A stretch of 10,609 nt of DNA from an uncultured Campylobacter sp. (GTDB lineage: Bacteria > Campylobacterota > Campylobacteria > Campylobacterales > Campylobacteraceae), in contig NZ_CALKTS010000356.1 in assembly GCF_937997595.1 (NCBI RefSeq), forward strand, positions 1 to 10,609. The letters are read 5' to 3'. A program made the position numbers and the translations under genes. Position 1 is the stretch's first letter. The number at the start of each line of letters is the position of its first letter. This document shows positions 1-6,369 of the stretch, in pieces. Under the pieces are notes generated by a model, which saw only the letters and a program-made list of their open reading frames with translations, was not told where the DNA came from and searched no databases.

Positions 1-462
1 GCAGTTTAAAATTTTATAAATTTTCAAATTCTATCATATTCTATCATGGCGCGGAATTTAAAATTTTAAAATTTCACTGCTCGGTCATGGCGGCAGTAGG
101 GCAGAATTTTGCACTAGCGCGCTAGCTGAAATTTTAAAATTCTAGAATTCGTCGCACTTCTGTCGCATGAAAAAATTCCGCTAGAAGTAAAATTTAAAAC
201 ATTAAAACCCCATAGCGGTGCAAATTCCAAATCATTAAAATTTTACGACGTCTTAAAATTTCAAGCATCAAAAAATTCTGTCGCGATGCAAAATTTTAAA
301 ATTTAGCGCAATCGTGAGCCATAAAATTCTATAAAATTCTACGGGATTTCAAAGCCTAGCCAAAATTTAAAGATAAATTTCATAAATCCCTAAAGCCTCG
401 GCAAGCTGCAAAATCCGGGCGAAATTTCAAAATTATTATTCTGAAATTTGGGCCCCACCTAT
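1..462. other. Gene-free A/T-palindrome-rich spacer
   Basis: No convincing coding region lies here: stops are frequent in all frames and no ribosome binding site precedes a usable ORF. The stretch is built from recurring A/T motifs such as AAATTTTA, AAAATTCT and GAATTTT, separated by short GC-richer islets (GTCGCA, GGCGCGG). Perfect copies of the 14-nt palindrome AAATTTTAAAATTT lie at 61-74 and 291-304, with a 13/14 copy at 129-142. A 12-nt palindrome, CTAGCGCGCTAG, lies at 114-125. A hairpin with arms AAATTTTA (238-245) and TAAAATTT (254-261) encloses GACGTC. The spacer lies downstream of ccsBA. The same motif style recurs in the other spacers of this window, so it is probably a genome-wide feature rather than a specific element. 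Confidence 0.7.
417..455 (-). terminator. Possible ccsBA terminator hairpin
   Basis: Just past the ccsBA stop codon there is an inverted repeat. An 8-bp stem pairs AAATTTCA (422-429) with TGAAATTT (442-449) around a 12-nt loop. It is extended outward by GGGC (417-420) pairing with GCCC (452-455) across a small internal loop. On the transcribed (minus) strand the stem is followed by GGATTTTGC, so the U-run is only four bases and intrinsic termination would be weak. Placement immediately after the gene supports a 3'-end role; strength is uncertain. Confidence 0.4.
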
Positions 463-3400
463 CTAAAGTCTAGCCGATTTGCCCGAGCGAAAATACGCCG
501 CGATCGCAAGAGCCACCATCGAAGCGACCATCACGTACGCCCAGCCCGGCACCGGAATACGCTCGCCGCTAGCATAGGAGTGCATGCCGCTTAGGTAGAA
601 ATTTACACCAAAATAGGTCATTATGACGCTAAAATACGCAAACATTGAGGCTACGGCAAAGGCGAATTGATTATTGAGCTTAGGCATAAACCTAAAATGC
701 ACTACTACCGCGTAGATGAAAATCGTAATGAGCGCCCAGGTCTCCTTCGGATCCCAGCCCCAGTAGCGCCCCCAGCTTTCGTTCGCCCACACGCCGCCTA
801 GGAAGTTGCCGACCGTCAGCAAGCAAAGCCCTAGGATCATCGACATTTCGTTGATGTGCGTCGCCTCCGTGATGTTGCGCGCGATCTCGGGGTTTTTCTT
901 ATCGAATAAAAACATCACGAGGGTAAAAATTCCAAGCAGCATGCAAAGGCCTAAAAATCCGTAGCTCGCGGTGATTACCGAGACGTGGATCGTAAGCCAG
1001 TGCGATTTTAGAACCGGCTGGAGATTGGTGATTTGTGGATCGATGTCGCTAAGATGCGCCACCATCAGCGTTATGCCCGCCATTATTGACGTTAGCGCCA
1101 GCGATATGGCAGATTTGCGCGAGAAAAATATTCCGCTTAGCGACAGCGCCCACGCGATGTAGATGAGCGATTCGTAGGAGTTGCTCCACGGCGCGTGCCC
1201 AGAGACGTAGCCGCGTAGCGCAAGGCCTGCGGTATGCGCGATGAAGGCGACGATATTTACGACGTAAACGAGCTTAAACGCACCGCCTAAGCGAAGAGTA
1301 GGCTTCATCATTCGCAAAAAGATAAAGATTAGAAGCAAAAATCCCGAGATAGTGTAGATCGGAAAGAGGCGAGAAAAAATTTTAGTCTTATTAAATAAAA
1401 TTTCATATTTTATCGCGCTTTCGCTAGGCATTAGGTTTGCGCCGTTTTGTGCCTGGTATTTTTTGACGTAGCTTAGCATCTTTTCTGCGCCGCTCCAATC
1501 CCCGCTTTCTTGGGCATAGACCACGGACGAAACGAATATTCCCATCATCTTTTTAACTTCAGCAGATTCGTTTTGATCCAGCGCATCGCCTAGATATAGC
1601 GGCGAAAGCCACTCGTTATTTTTAGCGTTCTTAACCGGAATAATTCTAAAATAATCCCCCATAAACGCCGAGTAAAAGACGTTCACGCGCTCGTTTACCT
1701 TGATGATCTCTTTATCTAGCACACCGCGATTGCCCAAAGGCTTGCGGTTGATCTCCTCGACCATTTTATCGAGCTTGTAATAACTCTCGCCGCCTTTAAA
1801 TTCAAAAAAATCCATCATGCTGGCGTGGCTTTGCTTCTCATCCATACCTAGAATTTTTTTAAGCTCCGGCTCGCTAACCTTGATGATCGGCGCACGCCTC
1901 CAGTAGCTTTGATTTAGCATAAACGAAAGCGCAGCGGCGTTATGGTTTAAAATTTCGCTATTTGGCGCTTTGTAGTCGTCGGCGCGGTAAATTTTATTTA
2001 AAAGCTCCCTAGAAACGGTATCGAAAGGCTCCATTCGCCCATCAAATCCCTGAATTACGAGGCTTGCTAGATCCTCACTAAATTTAGGATCAAATTTCGG
2101 CACGGCTAGTTCGCCTCCCATAGTAGAAAAATTATGCGGTGGGACGGAGTCTTGCTCCGCTGTAGATTCTTGCGAAGCGGAGCTCTGCTTGGAATTTTCA
2201 ACGGCGGAATTCTGCGCGGAATTTTGCGAAGCGGGATCTTGCACGCTAGCCGAGCTTTGCGGCGCTGAATTTTGCGAAATAGAATTTTGAGTCGTGGAGT
2301 TTTGTTCGGCATTTGCTGCGCTAGGATACAATGCAGCCAAGCTCAAAGCCAACGCGCCTACTAATGCCAATGCTGCGCCTTTAGTGCCGCGTCGCGATTT
2401 TTTGGCGCGTTTTGATGCAGAGCTTTCTGCGGAGCTTGCGGGCACCGAGCTAGACGCGGAATTTTTAGAATTTACATCTTTTTCTCGAGCAAGATGCGTA
2501 TTTTCGCTGATTAAGTGCGAGAGCTTGAAAAAGCGCGAGCCTCGGTTGAAAAAGTTAAAAAACATCCCCACGCAAAGCAAAAAATAGCCGATGTAAGTTG
2601 GAGCTTTGCCGGGGTCTTTATTGACCGAAAGCACGGTACCACGCTCATCCGTGTCGTATGAGCTTTGGAAAAATCGGTATCCGCCGTAATCGAGCACGTG
2701 ATTCATAAAAATATCATAATCAAAGCTCGTATTGCCGTCTTTTAGCGTGATTTCACTTTTATATCCGGAGGGCGAATTGGTGCCTGGATAGCGATCCATC
2801 ACAAAGTCGCGAAGCGCGATTTTAAAAGGCAAATGAAGCATCTTTGGCGCCAAGGCTACGATGAAATTCTTATCACCCACCTTGTAGCTAGCGCCATGCG
2901 AATCCTTAGGCACGTAGATTTCGCGACTCTGCCCCGCAAAGCTTAGCGTAGCTACTACGCCGGGTTCACCCGGTAAATTCGCATCGACCGGGACGAATTT
3001 CTCGACCGCGGAGCTAAGTAGGCTAACGGGGGCGAAATTTATTCCGTCGAAGCTGTAAAGCGAGAGATTGCCTAGCGGATTATCCTCGTTTTTCTTAAGC
3101 GGCGCAGTGCTCATATCAGCCATTTTAGTGGCGTTTATATCAAGACTTGAGTTTAGATAGAATTTGCCGTCTTTAGATTTTATGTAGATGAAATTCTTAC
3201 TTTTAGGCTCTGTGTTAAAAGTAATACTAAGCTCGCCTATCTCCATGCTCTCGCCTGATTGCAAGGAGACATTTTGGCTGCCGACATTGTTTGAAAATAA
3301 TAGCTCCACGCGCGCAGGAGCCTGCCTGGTCGGATCTTGCACCCATTTTAGCTCGCCATGTTCTACAAGCTCTTTAAATTTTAAATTTGCGATCCTGCCC

Positions 3401-3858
3401 TCTACGTCTAGATTGAGATCGAAGTTCATCCGTCCTGCGCCGTTTAAAAATTTGCTCTCATCGGCGGAGATAAACTCGCCATCGCTGCCTAAAGTAAGGA
3501 GCTGAACGACCTCGTCTTTGGTCGTTACGATCGAGCTTTCGCCGCCCTCTCTTATATGGATATTGCCCTCAAAGCCGAAATATCTCGTCAAAATTGCTCC
3601 AACAAGCATAAACAAAAAGCTCGCGTGAAAGATTAGCGCAGGCAGCGTGCGAAGCTTAATCATGCGGTAGCGATAGATATTGTAGGTTAAATTTATTCCC
3701 AAAAGCACCATCAGCGCGCCAAACCACGCAGTAGAATAAACCATCGCCCAAGCTACTTCCGTGCCGTAAGCGGTCTCTACGAAAGTGGCGATCGCACAGG
3801 CTAGCGCCAAAATCAGTAGCATCACTGACGCGCACTCCATACTAAAAAATGTCTTCAT
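463..3858 (-). CDS. ccsBA: Fused CcsB-CcsA cytochrome c synthase (system II)
   Basis: This inner-membrane protein of 1131 residues exports heme and attaches it to apocytochrome c in the periplasm. The N-terminal ResB/CcsB half has membrane segments near residues 8-29, 42-58 and 72-92. The third carries His78, which matches the TM heme-entry histidine of characterised Helicobacter CcsBA. A long periplasmic domain follows, then a membrane segment near 421-437. The CcsA half begins around 830. It contains a membrane His875, the periplasmic His958 within HWLTIHV, the WWD heme-binding motif (about 1024-1041, SWGRYWGWDPKETW), His1054 in a membrane segment, and the second periplasmic His1093 (SGMHSY). 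All expected heme histidines are therefore present. A Ser/Asn/Gln-rich insert (about 464-572) and an extra hydrophobic segment (about 494-517) separate the halves and make the protein longer than Helicobacter homologues of roughly 940 residues. The start is supported by AAAGGA seven bases or less upstream of ATG. Confidence 0.95.
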   Translation of the reverse strand: MKTFFSMECASVMLLILALACAIATFVETAYGTEVAWAMVYSTAWFGALMVLLGINLTYNIYRYRMIKLRTLPALIFHASFLFMLVGAILTRYFGFEGNIHIREGGESSIVTTKDEVVQLLTLGSDGEFISADESKFLNGAGRMNFDLNLDVEGRIANLKFKELVEHGELKWVQDPTRQAPARVELLFSNNVGSQNVSLQSGESMEIGELSITFNTEPKSKNFIYIKSKDGKFYLNSSLDINATKMADMSTAPLKKNEDNPLGNLSLYSFDGINFAPVSLLSSAVEKFVPVDANLPGEPGVVATLSFAGQSREIYVPKDSHGASYKVGDKNFIVALAPKMLHLPFKIALRDFVMDRYPGTNSPSGYKSEITLKDGNTSFDYDIFMNHVLDYGGYRFFQSSYDTDERGTVLSVNKDPGKAPTYIGYFLLCVGMFFNFFNRGSRFFKLSHLISENTHLAREKDVNSKNSASSSVPASSAESSASKRAKKSRRGTKGAALALVGALALSLAALYPSAANAEQNSTTQNSISQNSAPQSSASVQDPASQNSAQNSAVENSKQSSASQESTAEQDSVPPHNFSTMGGELAVPKFDPKFSEDLASLVIQGFDGRMEPFDTVSRELLNKIYRADDYKAPNSEILNHNAAALSFMLNQSYWRRAPIIKVSEPELKKILGMDEKQSHASMMDFFEFKGGESYYKLDKMVEEINRKPLGNRGVLDKEIIKVNERVNVFYSAFMGDYFRIIPVKNAKNNEWLSPLYLGDALDQNESAEVKKMMGIFVSSVVYAQESGDWSGAEKMLSYVKKYQAQNGANLMPSESAIKYEILFNKTKIFSRLFPIYTISGFLLLIFIFLRMMKPTLRLGGAFKLVYVVNIVAFIAHTAGLALRGYVSGHAPWSNSYESLIYIAWALSLSGIFFSRKSAISLALTSIMAGITLMVAHLSDIDPQITNLQPVLKSHWLTIHVSVITASYGFLGLCMLLGIFTLVMFLFDKKNPEIARNITEATHINEMSMILGLCLLTVGNFLGGVWANESWGRYWGWDPKETWALITIFIYAVVVHFRFMPKLNNQFAFAVASMFAYFSVIMTYFGVNFYLSGMHSYASGERIPVPGWAYVMVASMVALAIAAYFRSGKSARL
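2143..2470 (-). repeat. Ser/Asn/Gln-rich low-complexity insert of CcsBA
   Basis: This part of ccsBA encodes residues of about 464-572. A Ser/Ala-rich stretch comes first, then a basic patch (KRAKKSRR, 483-490), a hydrophobic segment ending YPSAANA, and then a degenerate repeat of units such as TTQNS, ISQNS, ASQNS, AQNS and VENS. At DNA level the units correspond to imperfect copies of GGAATTTTGCG / GGAATTCTGCG on the plus strand. The basic patch would sit in the cytoplasm and the QNS repeat in the periplasm. Sequence conservation typical of the heme-handling regions is absent, so this is a linker rather than a catalytic part. Confidence 0.75.
2219..2242. repeat. 24-nt dispersed repeat, copy in ccsBA
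   Basis: It matches 10201-10224 with two transitions (a/g and c/t). Both copies lie in minus-strand genes and in the same reading frame, encoding QDPASQNS here and QNPASQNS in the ABC ATPase tail. Shorter partial copies (GAATTTTGCG, GGAATTCTGCG) flank it between 2189 and 2290. Confidence 0.65.
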
Positions 3859-3898
3859 TGATTTCCTTTAGATTTACGAGGGTTTTCAAAATCGCGAG

Positions 3899-3907
3899 AT
3901 TTTAGCA
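3899..3907 (-). promoter_or_regulatory. Candidate extended -10 promoter for ccsBA
   Basis: On the minus strand, TGCTAAAAT (3907 down to 3899) is preceded by a T-rich run (AATTTTTGC). This matches the style of Campylobacter housekeeping promoters, which rely on an extended -10 with T-rich upstream DNA and little -35. Transcription would begin near 3892, leaving a leader of about 34 nt that includes the AAAGGA ribosome binding site. A promoter here would separate ccsBA transcription from creA. Assignment is by motif only. Confidence 0.4.
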
Positions 3908-3960
3908 AAAATTGCTTAATTTTTCATTTTACGGCTTGCAAGCGCACGCCTGCTAGCGTA

Positions 3961-4022
3961 GCGCGAATATGCGTTAAGATGCTCTGATAAAGCGGTAAAA
4001 TTCTCATCTTAGGCATTCGCGC
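3961..4022. repeat. Long imperfect inverted repeat between creA and ccsBA
   Basis: The arms are GCGCGAAT (3961-3968) with ATTCGCGC (4015-4022), GC (3971-3972) with GC (4013-4014), and TAAGATG (3975-3981) with CATCTTA (4005-4011). This gives 17 base pairs interrupted by two small bulges around a loop of 23 nt. It is the most stable-looking secondary structure in the non-coding DNA of the window. No U-run follows it on the minus strand, so it is not a classic intrinsic terminator. It lies upstream of the candidate ccsBA promoter, so it would be in a creA-ccsBA read-through transcript. Confidence 0.6.
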
Positions 4023-4106
4023 AGAAATTTAACGGCTCGGATAAAATTTTATAAAATGCTGTGAAATTTAGCGAATTCTATTAAATTTCGTGCGTCATCT
4101 CATCGC

Positions 4107-4160
4107 GTAATTTCTAATTTAGAATTCCGCTGCGATAAAATTCTATCTTTGCGAAATTAC
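4107..4160 (-). terminator. creA: Nested hairpin just downstream of creA
   Basis: Two nested stems lie within 7 nt of the creA stop codon. The outer stem pairs GTAATTTC (4107-4114) with GAAATTAC (4153-4160). The inner stem pairs TAGAATT (4120-4126) with AATTCTA (4139-4145). The stems are A/T-rich and no clean U-run follows on the minus strand, so it may act as a weak terminator or as a 3'-end structure that protects the creA message. Confidence 0.35.
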
Positions 4161-4166
4161 TTCTTA

Positions 4167-4658
4167 TTATTTTTTGCCTTGGGTATATGCGAGCTCGCAC
4201 ACGTCGCCCACGGCTTGATGGCACGGGATTGCCGAGATCGAGTTATTGGGCGAGCCGTCAATCACTTTGTCTGAATAAACCAAATAGATTAGCGAGCCCT
4301 GCAGCGCATCGTAAAGCCTGACTACATGGGTCTTTTTGAAGATCAACGAGCTGCGTTTTTCAAAAATATCCTCTTTTTTCAGCTCCTCTTTAATGATGAT
4401 TTTAGGCGCTGTCTGCACGCACGACACAGAGGCTTCGGAGCGGTCCTCCTCCACGCCGATGATCTCTTTGGCACCGCCTTTTTTGGCGTAAGAGACGTAG
4501 CAGGTCACGCCGTCGATCTTAGGATCTTTAACCGCGATAACTTCGATGCGATCGTCTTTGCCAAAAATTCTAAACGAAGTATTTACGCTACCTACGAGCT
4601 CGTAATCGCCCGCGCAAGCAAAAGCCGCTAAAATCGCTACTAGAATAAATTTTTTCAT
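4167..4658 (-). CDS. creA: CreA-family periplasmic protein
   Basis: The product has 163 residues. It matches the CreA family, whose biochemical function is not established, in nearly full length. Recognisable family blocks are YELVGSVNT at the mature N-terminus, DPKIDGVTCYVSYAKKGG, the stretch SVSCVQTAP, then SLIFKKTHVVRLYDA and LVYSDKVIDGSP followed by NSISAIP. Four cysteines of the mature protein (in VTCY, VSCV, PCHQ and DVCE) could form disulfides. A signal peptide (MKKFILVAILAAFACA) with an Ala-Cys-Ala cleavage site before GDYE places it in the periplasm; it lacks a proper lipobox. An upstream in-frame ATG at 4694 exists, but AAAGGA five bases before the ATG at 4658 and the signal peptide fix the start here. 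It is transcribed divergently from the phosphomannomutase operon. Confidence 0.9.
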   Translation of the reverse strand: MKKFILVAILAAFACAGDYELVGSVNTSFRIFGKDDRIEVIAVKDPKIDGVTCYVSYAKKGGAKEIIGVEEDRSEASVSCVQTAPKIIIKEELKKEDIFEKRSSLIFKKTHVVRLYDALQGSLIYLVYSDKVIDGSPNNSISAIPCHQAVGDVCELAYTQGKK

Positions 4659-4679
4659 AATCATCCTTTGGAATTTTAG

Positions 4680-4756
4680 CGGCGATTTTATCATTTATAA
4701 TATAAATATTAAGCAAGTTTTTATAAAATACCGCGATTTAAATTTAAAGGAATTTT
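4680..4756. promoter_or_regulatory. Divergent promoter region creA / manB operon
   Basis: This A/T-rich gap separates two divergent genes and so must hold promoters for both. On the plus strand a perfect TATAAT lies at 4696-4701 and a second -10-like TATAAA at 4722-4727, preceded by GTTTT; they would give leaders of about 49 and 23 nt. On the minus strand the same A/T block offers TATAAA / TATTAT hexamers for creA. No convincing -35 elements are visible, as is usual in Campylobacter. The plus-strand gene has AAAGGA followed by six bases before its ATG at 4757. Confidence 0.55.
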
Positions 4757-6127
4757 ATGATCGAAGATATCTTTAGAGAATACGATATTCGCGGCATCGT
4801 GGGCGAGGAGCTAAACGAGCGCAGCGTAAAAGCGATCGGCTTCGCGCTTGGCAAACATATCGCAAATCTCGGGCTTGAGCGCGTTAGCGTGGGATACGAC
4901 GCCCGTCTTAGCGCGGATGAGCTTTTCGGCTATTTCGTAAGCGGGCTAAATTTTGCCGGGTTGCGGGTTTATAATATCGGCTTGCTACCGACGCCGGTGG
5001 GCTATTTTAGCGTATTTACGCATAAATTTGACGCAAACGTAATGATCACCGGCTCGCACAACCCCAAAAATTACAACGGCTTTAAGATAACGATCGGCAC
5101 GGATAGCTTCTTTGGCGCGGATTTAAGGCGTCTTGGCGCGCAGGTGCGAGAGCTAATGAGTTCAAATTTTGAAATTCCAACCGATACAAGCACCCAGAGG
5201 TACGACATCTTAAGCGAGTATCTAGCATATTTTGAGAAGGAATTTGCGGCTCTTAAGGGCTTTGCCGCGCCCTTTATAATCGACTGCGCAAACGGCGCTG
5301 CGGGCGTTACCGTTACTAAAATCATAGAAAGGCTGGAGCTAAACGCTAAAGTTTTATTTCCGCAGCCAGACGGCAACTTTCCAAACCACCACCCAGACCC
5401 CAGCGAAGAGAAAAATTTAGCAGATCTCAAAGCTGCGATGAAGCAAGATGGCGTGAGCTTGGGCTTCGGCTTTGACGGAGATGCAGATAGGATCGCCGTG
5501 CTTACGCCGCGCCGCAACATCAAAGGTGACGAGCTAGCATGCCTGCTTGCTCTAAACATGCACCGCCCGCGCATCCTAGGCGAAGTTAAATGCTCTCAAG
5601 CGATGTATGACACCATCGATAAGATCGGCAAAAGCTTTATGGGCAAGACCGGCCACAGCAATATCAAAAAGGCGATGAAGGAGCTCGGTATCGATCTTGC
5701 CGCCGAGGTTAGCGGGCATATTTATTTTAAAGAGCGATATTTCGGCTTTGATGACGGCGTATATGCGATGATGCGCGTGCTTGAGCTCGTAGCTAAAGGA
5801 TATGATTTAGACGCCGAACTAGACAAGCTACCGCGAGTTTTTAGCACCGACGAGATAAAATTTAATACGAGTGAGGAGGCGAAATTTAAGATCATCGAAG
5901 CTCTTAAAACTCAAATCCACGCAGGTATCGCGGAGCTGCCGCCCATCCGCGATATTATCGAGATCGACGGCATCAGAGTGCGATTTGATGACGGCTGGGC
6001 GCTCGTACGGGCAAGCAACACCACGCCTGTGATCGTAACTCGCTTCGAGGCTCGCAGCCCTGAGTTTCGCGACGAGATGCAGCGCGTATTTTTAGGTAAA
6101 CTAGAAAATTTAAAGGATCAGAGATGA
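4757..6127 (+). CDS. manB: Phosphomannomutase/phosphoglucomutase
   Basis: This 456-residue cytoplasmic enzyme of the alpha-D-phosphohexomutase superfamily interconverts hexose-6- and hexose-1-phosphates, supplying sugar nucleotides for lipooligosaccharide, capsule or glycan synthesis. All four signature elements are intact. The phosphoserine loop is TGSHNP, with catalytic Ser100. The magnesium loop is FDGDADR, with Asp240, Asp242 and Asp244. The sugar-specificity loop is EVSGH (317-321). The phosphate-binding loop is RASNTTP (418-424). Length is normal for bacterial PMM/PGM (about 450-465). The N-terminus IFREYDIRG is also typical. It is the first gene of the six-gene plus-strand run, and its stop overlaps the next start as ATGA. 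Whether mannose or glucose phosphate is preferred cannot be told from sequence, so the symbol is approximate (algC is an alternative). Confidence 0.93.
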   Translation: MIEDIFREYDIRGIVGEELNERSVKAIGFALGKHIANLGLERVSVGYDARLSADELFGYFVSGLNFAGLRVYNIGLLPTPVGYFSVFTHKFDANVMITGSHNPKNYNGFKITIGTDSFFGADLRRLGAQVRELMSSNFEIPTDTSTQRYDILSEYLAYFEKEFAALKGFAAPFIIDCANGAAGVTVTKIIERLELNAKVLFPQPDGNFPNHHPDPSEEKNLADLKAAMKQDGVSLGFGFDGDADRIAVLTPRRNIKGDELACLLALNMHRPRILGEVKCSQAMYDTIDKIGKSFMGKTGHSNIKKAMKELGIDLAAEVSGHIYFKERYFGFDDGVYAMMRVLELVAKGYDLDAELDKLPRVFSTDEIKFNTSEEAKFKIIEALKTQIHAGIAELPPIRDIIEIDGIRVRFDDGWALVRASNTTPVIVTRFEARSPEFRDEMQRVFLGKLENLKDQR

Positions 6128-6369
6128 ACGAATCTGAAAAGCAAGAGGTTGAAAAAAATATAAAAGAGCTTTTGGCTGCGAGAGCGGAATTTTTTAAATT
6201 CTTAGATGAGCGCGTGCCAAAAATCGCGGATACCGACGTATTTGATTTCGAGCGCGCAGGCGCGGCTAGCCTGAAGGAAGTTTACGCGAAATTCTACGGC
6301 TACGATTACGCCGCGCGCAAGCTGCTGCCATACTTATACCGCACTTACGGACTAAATTTCGATGTCTGA
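6124..6369 (+). CDS. Small conserved-looking protein of unknown function
   Basis: I do not recognise this 81-residue protein. It is soluble and probably mostly alpha-helical: an acidic/basic heptad-like N-terminus (SEKQEVEKNIKELLAARAEF) is followed by a Tyr/Phe-rich C-terminal part (EVYAKFYGYDYAARKLLPYL). It has no signal peptide, membrane segment or cysteine. It is very probably expressed: AAAGGA precedes the ATG, the start overlaps the mutase stop by 4 nt, its end overlaps the alanine racemase start by 8 nt, and its codon use resembles its neighbours. Its position between two cell-wall or glycan enzymes hints at a regulatory or accessory role, but that is guesswork. Confidence 0.8.
   Translation: MNESEKQEVEKNIKELLAARAEFFKFLDERVPKIADTDVFDFERAGAASLKEVYAKFYGYDYAARKLLPYLYRTYGLNFDV

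Noticed and set aside
1..462. CRISPR array or replication origin in the repeat-rich spacer
   Set aside because: Repeats are short, unevenly spaced A/T palindromes without unique spacers of constant length; no DnaA-box cluster or dnaA gene is visible.
2294..2587. Plus-strand ORF of 97 codons inside ccsBA
   Set aside because: It is antisense to the low-complexity insert of ccsBA, has no ribosome binding site and no domain; it is open because the repeat lacks stops.
3188..3505. Plus-strand ORF of 105 codons inside ccsBA
   Set aside because: Antisense to the CcsB periplasmic domain, Ser-rich translation without a start signal or recognisable motif.
4326..4631. Plus-strand ORF of 101 codons over creA
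   Set aside because: Antisense to a clear CreA-family gene, no ribosome binding site.
4659..4694. Upstream ATG giving a longer CreA protein
   Set aside because: The extension would precede a perfect signal peptide, and the AAAGGA site is placed for the ATG at 4658.
5071..5574. Minus-strand ORF of 167 codons inside manB
   Set aside because: It lies entirely antisense to a well-conserved enzyme with all catalytic loops intact; the peptide has shadow-type composition.
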